From Nocardia sp. NRRL S-836 (GTDB lineage: Bacteria; Actinomycetota; Actinomycetes; Mycobacteriales; Pseudonocardiaceae), in NCBI RefSeq assembly GCF_001279525.1, contig NZ_LGDY01000118.1, positions 1 through 64,000 on the forward strand: 64,000 nt of DNA. Reading direction: 5' to 3'. Shown here piece by piece: positions 55,816-62,310 of this stretch; position 1 is the stretch's first letter, and each line of letters opens with the position of its first letter. A program made the translations under genes and the position numbers. Under the pieces are notes generated by a model. It saw only the letters and a program-made list of their open reading frames with translations, did no database searches and was not told the DNA's origin.

Positions 55816-56883
55816 GTGCGGACCGAAATCACCGACCTACACCAGCTGCGGGCAGAGCCTGACCTGCGCAAAGCCGTCATCATCGGGCTGGACCTCTCGC
55901 GCGAGGACGTGCGCGTGCCGCTGGACGGTGCGCTGCTGCTCGGCTGCACGCTCAGCGAGACGATGCAGCGCAGGGCGGAGGCCGCGGGCGCGTTGATCTT
56001 CCCGGTGGTCCCGGACCTGCCCTACGAGGTGTACCGCACGAAGCTGTACACGCCGGCCGAGCTGTTCGCGGGCTTCGACCCGGCCGACCCGAGGAGCTAC
56101 TCCGACACCCCGGACGCGGTGATCTACCGGCACAGCCGCCGGCAGGGCCACCAACCCGACCCGTTGCACGCGCTGACCGAACGCCTGCACGACCACTCGA
56201 TCACCGAGGCGCTCGACGAGACGCTGAGCGGGCAGCCGGTCGCGGTCATGGGCGGCCACGCGCTGGCCCGCGGCACGGACGGCTACCGCAACGCCGTCGA
56301 GCTCGGCGCGGCGCTGGGCCGTGCCGGTTTCACCGTGCTGACCGGCGGCGGGCCCGGCGCGATGGAGGCCGTGCCGCTCGGCGTGCGCTGCGGTGCCGCG
56401 GACCGCGACGTCCTCGACCAGCTGGCGAAGGCGCCGTCGTTCGGTCACGACGAGGAGTCCATCGGCCGGTGGCTGGCGGCGTTCCCGCAGGTGCCGTCGT
56501 TCGAGGTGCCGCGCACGATCGGCATCCCGACCTGGTTCTACGGCCACGAGCCGCCCAACCCGGCCTGCGAGCTGCACGCCAAGTACTTCGCGAACTCGGT
56601 GCGCGAGGAGGGTCTGCTGACCGTCGCGACCGGCGGCATCGTCTACACGCCGGGCAAGGCGGGCACGGTCCAGGAGGTCTTCCAGGACTTCACCCAGAAC
56701 TACTACGGCAGCGTCGGCCCGGCCGCGCCCATGATCTTCCTGGGCAGGGCGTTCTGGACCGACGAGGTGCCGGCCGCACCGCTCGTGCAGAAGCTCGCGG
56801 CCGGTCGCGAGGCCGAGCAGTGGATCCTCGTCACCGACGACATCGACGAGGCCGTCGAGCTACTGCTCAAGTACGCGGGCTAG
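55816..56883 (+). CDS. LOG family protein with altered motif
   Basis: The 355-residue protein has a Rossmann LOG domain in its second half: GGHALARGTDGYRNAVELGA, GGGPGAMEAVPLG (177-189) and TPGKAGTVQE (278-287). LOG enzymes normally have PGGxGTxxE; here the second Gly is Lys. About 130 extra residues precede the domain. Related long proteins are annotated as Rossmann nucleotide-binding proteins. Nucleotide phosphoribohydrolase activity is possible but uncertain. It overlaps the convergent YbaK gene by 24 bp. Confidence 0.78.
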   Translation: MRTEITDLHQLRAEPDLRKAVIIGLDLSREDVRVPLDGALLLGCTLSETMQRRAEAAGALIFPVVPDLPYEVYRTKLYTPAELFAGFDPADPRSYSDTPDAVIYRHSRRQGHQPDPLHALTERLHDHSITEALDETLSGQPVAVMGGHALARGTDGYRNAVELGAALGRAGFTVLTGGGPGAMEAVPLGVRCGAADRDVLDQLAKAPSFGHDEESIGRWLAAFPQVPSFEVPRTIGIPTWFYGHEPPNPACELHAKYFANSVREEGLLTVATGGIVYTPGKAGTVQEVFQDFTQNYYGSVGPAAPMIFLGRAFWTDEVPAAPLVQKLAAGREAEQWILVTDDIDEAVELLLKYAG

Positions 56884-57420
56884 GTCCGGCAGCACCTCGG
56901 CGCCCGGCAGCTTCACCAGCACGTCGCCGGGGATGAGGATCTTGGAGCCGCGGATGCCGCTGCCCACCACCAGCTCGGGGGCGGCGGCGACCTCGGGTGA
57001 CACCAGGACCGGCCAGCCGGCGGGCACACCGATGGGCGTGATGCCGCCGTACTCCATGCCCGTCAACGCCACGGCCTCGTCCATCGGCGCGAACGACGCC
57101 TTGCGCGCGTCGAGCCGCTTGCGGATGACGCCGTTCACGTCCGCACGCATGGTCGCGAGCACCATGCAGGCCGCATAACGGATCTCGCCACCGCGCTTGC
57201 CCGCGACGACGACGCAGTTCGCGCTCGCTTCGAGCGGCGAGCCGTAGTGCGCGCAGAACTCGGCGGTGTCGGCGAGCGCGGGGTCGATCTCGGCGACGGC
57301 GACGCGGTCGGCACCGTCCAGCTCCCTCAACGCCTTGGCGACCGGTTCCGGCACCAGGTCGAGCCGCGACAGCACCGGCACGGGCTCCAACGATCCAGCG
57401 ATGGTCCACATGACCTTCAT
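56860..57420 (-). CDS. YbaK/aminoacyl-tRNA deacylase family protein
   Basis: The product of about 186 residues has the YbaK/ProX fold: SANCVVVAGKRGG (conserved Lys), RADVNGVIRKRLDARKASFA and TGMEYGGITPIGVP. Such proteins remove mischarged amino acids from tRNA, often Cys or Ala from tRNA-Pro. ATG at 57420 or 57411 could be the start; neither has a strong site. It is divergent from the MerR gene. Confidence 0.83.
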   Translation of the reverse strand: MKVMWTIAGSLEPVPVLSRLDLVPEPVAKALRELDGADRVAVAEIDPALADTAEFCAHYGSPLEASANCVVVAGKRGGEIRYAACMVLATMRADVNGVIRKRLDARKASFAPMDEAVALTGMEYGGITPIGVPAGWPVLVSPEVAAAPELVVGSGIRGSKILIPGDVLVKLPGAEVLPDLARVLEQ

Positions 57421-57477
57421 CGTGCCAGCGAGTTCGCGCGACCGGCTTCCCGGCGACCTCGCCACCAAGCACAGGCG

Positions 57478-57508
57478 TTGACATTGACGTTGCGTCAAGC
57501 TTTAGCGT
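57478..57508 (+). promoter_or_regulatory. MerR-type promoter and operator
   Basis: A TTGACA -35 box (57478-57483) and TAGCGT -10 box (57503-57508) are 19 bp apart, the long spacer typical of MerR-controlled promoters. The spacer contains the dyad TTGACG-TTG-CGTCAA (57484-57498). It lies 26 bp upstream of the TipA-like gene and suggests autoregulation. Confidence 0.7.
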
Positions 57509-57534
57509 CGGTGGGGAGCGCGAGGAGGGAAGCG

Positions 57535-58296
57535 ATGGCCTGGTCGATCGCCCAGGTGGCCCGGATGTCGAAGGTGACGTCCAGGACGCTGCGGCACTAC
57601 GACTCGATCGGGCTGCTGCCACCGGCCTGGATCGGCGACAACGGGTACCGCTACTACGAGAAGGAGCAGGTCCACCGCCTGCAGCAGATCCTGCTGCTGC
57701 GCGACCTGGGCCTGGGCCTCGACGTGGTCGGCGAGATCCTGAACGGCACCGACCGGCTCACGGTCCTGCGCAACCACCACCGGTGGCTGCGGGAGGAGCG
57801 GGAGCGGCTGGACCGGCTCGCCACCACCGTCGCGCGCACCATCGAGGAACTGGAAGGAGGGGACGAGATGACGATGGAAGAGCTGTTCGACGGCTTCGAC
57901 GCCAAGAAGCAGGAACGGCACGAGGCCGAGCTCGTCGAACGCTACGGCGAGGGTGCGAAGGAGCACATCGCCGAGAGCAAGCGGAGGATGAAGGGCTGGA
58001 AGCGGGCCGACGCGGACCGGTTCACGGCCGAGTGGCAGGACATCGCGGCGCAGCTCGGTGCCCTGTACGTGGCCGGCGCGGCGGCCGATGCCCCGCAGAC
58101 GCAGGAGCTCATCGACCGCCACTACCGCTGGATCTGCCTGAGCTGGACGCCCGACCGGGCGTCCTACAAAGGCCTCGGTGACCTCTACGTCGACTCGGAC
58201 GAGTTCCGGGCCAACTTCGAGGTCGAGGGCGGCGGCAACACGGCCGAGTGGACCCGTGCCGCCATGGCGCACTACGCCGACACGCGCCTGACGTAG
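57535..58296 (+). CDS. MerR family regulator with TipAS domain
   Basis: The 253-residue protein has a MerR winged helix (SIAQVARMSKVTSRTLRHYD, GYRYYEKEQVHRLQQI), a coiled-coil dimer helix (HHRWLREERERLDRL) and a C-terminal TipAS domain (residues about 125-250). TipAS binds thiopeptides and other multidrug ligands in Streptomyces. An internal ATG (EEMTMEELFDGFD region) after GGAGGGG, near 57868, could give a short TipAS-only form, as TipA does. ATG 57535 has GAGGAGGG. Confidence 0.9.
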   Translation: MAWSIAQVARMSKVTSRTLRHYDSIGLLPPAWIGDNGYRYYEKEQVHRLQQILLLRDLGLGLDVVGEILNGTDRLTVLRNHHRWLREERERLDRLATTVARTIEELEGGDEMTMEELFDGFDAKKQERHEAELVERYGEGAKEHIAESKRRMKGWKRADADRFTAEWQDIAAQLGALYVAGAAADAPQTQELIDRHYRWICLSWTPDRASYKGLGDLYVDSDEFRANFEVEGGGNTAEWTRAAMAHYADTRLT

Positions 58297-58324
58297 AAGG
58301 GGTGCCGGGAGCTGCAGATCCCGG

Positions 58325-58873
58325 CTACTCGGCCAGGCCGAAGGCCTTCAGCGCCTCGCGGTTGAACGCCGGCAGGTCGTCCGGGTTGCGCGACGTCACG
58401 AGCGTCCACCCGTTCATGTCGCACACGCGGACCTCCTGGTCCGCCCAGTCGCCGCCCGCGTTGCGGATGTCGGTCTGCAGGCTCGCGAACGAGGTCAGCA
58501 TCTTGCCGCGCACCACGTCGGCCTCGACCAGCAGCCACGGACCGTGGCAGATCGCCGCGATCGGCTTGCCCTGCGCGACCAGCTCCTTGACCAGCCGCAC
58601 GGCGTCGCTGTCCATCCGGAGGAAGTCCGAGTTCGCGACGCCACCGGGGATCACCGCACCGGCGTAGTCGTCGGCCTTGGCGTCGGCGAGCGTGGTGTCG
58701 ACCGGGAACGCGTCGGCCGGCGTCAGGTGGTTGAACGCGCGGACCTCGCCGAGCTTCGGCGCGAGCAGCCGCGGCGTGCCACCGGCCTTTTCGACATGCG
58801 TCCACGGGTCGGTGAGCTCGGCCTGCTCAATGCCCTCCATGTCGACCAGGAATGCGATCTTCTTGTCAGCCAT
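58325..58873 (-). CDS. DJ-1/PfpI family protein
   Basis: The 182-residue protein has the nucleophile elbow AAICHGPWLLVEAD with its cysteine and the segment DYAGAVIPGGVANSDFLR. The family includes glyoxalase III-type deglycases and stress proteins. The function is inferred. It is the last gene of a minus-strand run beginning at DUF2516, 9 bp after the hydrolase gene. Confidence 0.88.
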   Translation of the reverse strand: MADKKIAFLVDMEGIEQAELTDPWTHVEKAGGTPRLLAPKLGEVRAFNHLTPADAFPVDTTLADAKADDYAGAVIPGGVANSDFLRMDSDAVRLVKELVAQGKPIAAICHGPWLLVEADVVRGKMLTSFASLQTDIRNAGGDWADQEVRVCDMNGWTLVTSRNPDDLPAFNREALKAFGLAE

Positions 58874-58882
58874 GCCCGTGGG

Positions 58883-59539
58883 TTACCCGGCGAAGAACTC
58901 GACCAACCGGTGCCGGACCTCACCGCGGTGCGTGAGCATCGGCGAGGGTGAGCCGACCAGCCACAGCTCGCCGTTCGGGAACGCGGCGGCCGTCGCCTTC
59001 GCCACGTCCTCGGGATGCAGCGGATCGTCGGTGGCGGCGATGACCAGCACGGGTGCCTCGACCGCGGCCAGCTGTGCCGCGTCGGCGACCGCGACCTGGC
59101 CGGGCAGCTGTTCGGCGGCGGCTTCGAGCCGGGTCAACGCCTGCCGGCGCTCCGCGACGTACGCGGGCGGGCCGGCCGTGAGGTCCGAAAGCTGCTGAAG
59201 GGTGAACGCCGGTCGTGGCTGGTCGAGCACCGCGGGGAGCAGCAACGCCACCCGCCGGAACCGGTCCGGTTGCCGTGCGAGCAGTCTGACCAGGGCCGCG
59301 GCGCCGAGCGAGACGCCGACCGCGTGGTCGGCCGGGATGGTTGCCAGGTCGTCCGCGATGCGCCCGTAGTCCCAGTAGCCGGGCGGCGCGTCGGGGGCCG
59401 TCCCGTGCGAGGGCAGCGTCACGACCACGCGGGTGCCGGGCAGCCCGGAGGCGGGGATGCGCGCCTCACCGGGCGTGGCACCGAGCCCGTGCGCCACCAA
59501 CGTGACGGGCGAGCCGGAGCCGTAGGAGCTCGTGATCAC
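58883..59539 (-). CDS. Alpha/beta hydrolase
   Basis: The 218-residue hydrolase has VTLVAHGLGATPGEAR (oxyanion HG), the nucleophile in AVGVSLGAAALVRLL, the acid in VLVIAATDDPLHP and a late His in LTHRGEVRHRL. The nucleophile motif is GVSLG. The GTG start overlaps the DUF2516 stop (GTGA). The substrate is unknown. Confidence 0.8.
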   Translation of the reverse strand: MITSSYGSGSPVTLVAHGLGATPGEARIPASGLPGTRVVVTLPSHGTAPDAPPGYWDYGRIADDLATIPADHAVGVSLGAAALVRLLARQPDRFRRVALLLPAVLDQPRPAFTLQQLSDLTAGPPAYVAERRQALTRLEAAAEQLPGQVAVADAAQLAAVEAPVLVIAATDDPLHPEDVAKATAAAFPNGELWLVGSPSPMLTHRGEVRHRLVEFFAG

Positions 59540-59853
59540 CAGCGCGGGCCGCGCTGCACCTCGATGAGCTTGGGACGCACGTCGACCATGTACACGAGCA
59601 CCGCGACGAGACCGGCGAGCCAGAAGATCGACCCGAAGCTGCCCGGTGAGAACAGCAGCATCGCCGCAGCTCCACCGCCGGTGATGCCCAGCCACGCGGG
59701 CTTCGTCATGCGTTCCGCCGCCGTGTAGGCGTCGACGCGCTGGCTCAGCGCGTGGAAGAACGCGAACAGCCCGAGGATGGTGAACCCCAGGTCGGCGAGG
59801 AAGTACACGATGCCGTCGAGGTTCAAGATGCTGAAATCCGGCACGGGGAACAC
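59536..59853 (-). CDS. DUF2516 family membrane protein
   Basis: The 105-residue protein has three transmembrane helices and the conserved FFHALSQRVDAYTAAERMTK segment of DUF2516 (Rv0476 in mycobacteria), next to hbhA as here. Its function is unknown. The GTG start overlaps nothing upstream; the gene leads the hydrolase/PfpI unit. Confidence 0.85.
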   Translation of the reverse strand: MFPVPDFSILNLDGIVYFLADLGFTILGLFAFFHALSQRVDAYTAAERMTKPAWLGITGGGAAAMLLFSPGSFGSIFWLAGLVAVLVYMVDVRPKLIEVQRGPRW

Positions 59854-59932
59854 AGGACCAGACTACGTGCCGCTGCGCGCTGACGGGAACGGCGCGGTGC
59901 GGCAGTGCTCGAACCGGGGCCGGACACGCGAC

Positions 59933-59989
59933 GGGGGGAGCACGCCGTGGCGCGCTCCCCCCCGCTCAGGACCTCTGGTCAGAGGACCT
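59933..59989. terminator. Two hairpins downstream of hbhA
   Basis: GGGGGGAGC/GCTCCCCCC (59933-59962) and AGGACCTCTG/CAGAGGACCT with one mismatch (59968-59989) lie within 65 bp of the hbhA stop on the minus strand. They probably end the XRE-hbhA transcript before DUF2516. Confidence 0.65.
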
Positions 59990-59997
59990 TCACCGAG

Positions 59998-60672
59998 TCA
60001 CTTGGTGGTGCTGTCCGGCGTGGTCGGCGTGACCGGGGTCTTCTTGGTCGTGGCCGTGGTGCCGGTCGTGGCCGCCGGCTTGCGCGGCGCGGTGCGGTTC
60101 GCGGCCTTGCGGGTGGTGCTGCGGACCTCGTGCGCGGCGTCGCCACCGACCTCGACGATCTCCTCGGCCAGCTTCTCCGCGCCGTCCTCGACCTGGCTCG
60201 CGACCTTCTCGCCGACCGCGCGGGTGCGGCGGGTGACCTTGCCGAGCACGTCGTCGGCGATCACGCGGGCGTCGGCCGCGGCGGTCCCGGCCCGCTTCTG
60301 GGCGGCCTCCACGGCCTGCTCGACCTGCTCGACGGCCTGCTTGACCTGCGGCTGGGCCTTGATCTGCTCAAGGGTCTGCTCGCCCTGCTCGGCGAGGTAG
60401 CTGTAGAGGTTGACCGCGGACGCGGTGTAGGCGTCGACCAGCTTCTTCAGCTCGGCGGGCTGCAGCTTCTCGCGCAGGTCCTTGAGCTCGACGGGCAGGT
60501 CGGAAGCCTTCGAGGAGGCCTCCTCCGCGCGCACCTTGGCCTTGGTCAGCGCCTCGGCCACGGCCTTGGCGGCGAGGTCACCGGCACCGAGCGCGGCGAG
60601 GAGGGCCTGGCGGGCGGCGTGTGCGCCCTGCTCGGCGGCCTTGCGAACGTCGTCCTGGGTGAGCTTCGGCAT
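59998..60672 (-). CDS. hbhA: Heparin-binding hemagglutinin-like coiled-coil protein
   Basis: The 224-residue protein has an Ala/Lys/Glu-rich coiled coil (about residues 1-175, with QVKQAVEQVEQAVEAAQKRA) and a Lys/Pro/Ala/Thr tail (RTAPRKPAATTG to the end). This is the HbhA design of mycobacteria (Rv0475), including an upstream XRE gene and downstream DUF2516 gene. In a soil actinomycete it is more likely linked to lipid inclusions or the cell pole than to adhesion. Confidence 0.87.
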   Translation of the reverse strand: MPKLTQDDVRKAAEQGAHAARQALLAALGAGDLAAKAVAEALTKAKVRAEEASSKASDLPVELKDLREKLQPAELKKLVDAYTASAVNLYSYLAEQGEQTLEQIKAQPQVKQAVEQVEQAVEAAQKRAGTAAADARVIADDVLGKVTRRTRAVGEKVASQVEDGAEKLAEEIVEVGGDAAHEVRSTTRKAANRTAPRKPAATTGTTATTKKTPVTPTTPDSTTK

Positions 60673-60677
60673 GGAGA

Positions 60678-61055
60678 TCAGTCCTCCTTGTTCTTGGCGG
60701 CGTTCTCCCGCCGGAAAGATTCGTAGACGTCGAGCAGCACCTGCTTCTGCCGCTCGGTCAGATCGGTCGCGGCGACCACGGCGTCCGTCAGCGCACCGCC
60801 TTCGCGCTGCTGGAGGATCCCGGCCTCGACGTAGAGCACCTCGGCCGAGATGCGCAGCCCCTTGGCGATCTGCTGCAGGATCTCCGCGGACGGCTTGCGC
60901 AGCCCCCGCTCGATCTGGCTGAGGTACGGGTTGGAGACGCCCGCTTGCTTCGCCAGCTCCCGCAGGGAGATCTTGGCGGAGTTGCGCTGCTCGCGGATGA
61001 AGTCCCCGATGTTGCGGCCGATGTCCGCGACTGCCTTGTCGATGGACTTGTCCAT
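60678..61055 (-). CDS. XRE-family transcriptional regulator (Rv0474-like)
   Basis: The 125-residue protein has a helix-turn-helix (SLRELAKQAGVSNPYLSQIE, RGLRKPSAEILQQIAKGL) and a short charged C-terminal helix. It lies 5 bp upstream of hbhA, as Rv0474 does, and probably controls that gene and itself. A dyad at 61099-61122 is a candidate operator. Confidence 0.9.
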   Translation of the reverse strand: MDKSIDKAVADIGRNIGDFIREQRNSAKISLRELAKQAGVSNPYLSQIERGLRKPSAEILQQIAKGLRISAEVLYVEAGILQQREGGALTDAVVAATDLTERQKQVLLDVYESFRRENAAKNKED

Positions 61056-61098
61056 GGTTCCCGGCTCCCGTTCCTCGTGCGCCTTCCACGGTAGCGAG

Positions 61099-61122
61099 GG
61101 GTGCTAACTCTTGCAAGCACCC
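61099..61122. promoter_or_regulatory. Dyad between XRE and methyltransferase genes
   Basis: GGGTGCT and AGCACCC face each other across AACTCTTGCA in the 117-bp divergent gap. The loop and flanks contain TTGC-type boxes that could be promoter elements. It is a candidate site for the XRE regulator. Confidence 0.45.
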
Positions 61123-61172
61123 TGCTAGCAATCGCTGCGTGTGCTCCGCCACAGGGTTACCGTGAGGGGGAC

Positions 61173-62240
61173 ATGGACGACGCCGGAGCCCTGCGCGCCG
61201 AGCTGGCGGACCACCTGCTCGGCACCGGCGTGCTGCGCGGTTCCCAGTGGTACAACGCTTTCCGGGCCGTTCCACGCCACGAGTTCCTGCCCCGGTTCTA
61301 CCGCCAGCGCCACGACGGCGACTGGGAGCCGGTCACCGCCGCGAGCCCCGGCTGGCTGGAGCTCGTCTACACCGATCGGGTGTGGGTTACCCAGTTCGAC
61401 GGCGACGACACGGTGACCGGCGGCACACCGACCTGCTCGTCGAGCATGCCGACGATCATGGCGATCATGCTGGAGGCGCTGGACGTCCACAACGGACAGT
61501 CGGTGCTGGAGGTGGGCACCGGCACCGGGTACAACGCGGCCCTGCTCTGCCACGCCGCCGGATCCGAGCACGTGACGACGGTCGACGTCGATCCGAACCT
61601 CTCCGCCCGTGCTCGCGAACGACTGCACCGCAACGGTTTCACGCCCACGTGCGTCACCGGCGACGGCGCGCTGGGCCACCCGCCGAACGCGCCCTACGAC
61701 CGGGTGCTCGCCACCTGCTCGGTCACGACGGTCCCTCCCGCCTGGCTGGAGCAGACCACGCCGGGCGGTCTCGTCGTCACCACGCTGCACCGCCCCATCG
61801 GCGCCGGGCTCGTCCGGATCGTCTCCCGCGGCGACGGCACCGGCGAGGGCCGCGTTCTCGTGGCGGACGGCCGTTTCATGCCGTTGCGCGCGCACGCCCG
61901 CAAGCCCGCTCTCGCCGGTGAAGGCGGCTTCGCGCGCAGGAGGACCACCCTGCCGATGGCCACGGTCACCGACCCGGCCAGCCCGTTCGAGTTCTTCGCC
62001 GGCATCGCGCTGCCCGACGTCGTGGCCGGGCAGGACTGGCTGGGTCACCCGGACGGTTCGTGGGTCCACCACCACGGCTCGCACGTCGACCAGGGCGGCC
62101 CGCGCCGGCTGTGGGACCTCGCGGAACGGGCCCTCACCGAGTGGCACGACCTGGGCAAACCCCGCCGTCAGCACTTCGGCGTCACCATCGACCACGACGA
62201 GCAGCACCTCACCCTGGGGCAACGGAGGTGGCGACTGTGA
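61173..62240 (+). CDS. Protein-L-isoaspartate methyltransferase-like enzyme
   Basis: The 355-residue protein has a PIMT-type methyltransferase domain: VPRHEFLPRFY, SSSMPTIMAIMLEALDV, the SAM loop LEVGTGTGYNAALLC and YDRVLATCSVTTVP. A C-terminal extension of about 130 residues follows. This long form resembles methyltransferases of ATP-grasp and related RiPP systems, but no precursor peptide or ATP-grasp gene is adjacent. The ATG at 61173 follows GAGGGGG. Confidence 0.82.
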   Translation: MDDAGALRAELADHLLGTGVLRGSQWYNAFRAVPRHEFLPRFYRQRHDGDWEPVTAASPGWLELVYTDRVWVTQFDGDDTVTGGTPTCSSSMPTIMAIMLEALDVHNGQSVLEVGTGTGYNAALLCHAAGSEHVTTVDVDPNLSARARERLHRNGFTPTCVTGDGALGHPPNAPYDRVLATCSVTTVPPAWLEQTTPGGLVVTTLHRPIGAGLVRIVSRGDGTGEGRVLVADGRFMPLRAHARKPALAGEGGFARRRTTLPMATVTDPASPFEFFAGIALPDVVAGQDWLGHPDGSWVHHHGSHVDQGGPRRLWDLAERALTEWHDLGKPRRQHFGVTIDHDEQHLTLGQRRWRL

Positions 62241-62310
62241 TCAGCAGCGATCGGCACGACACGGGTCACTGAACCGACCTCAGGCGGATGCGGTGCGTCA
62301 TGATGCGCGC

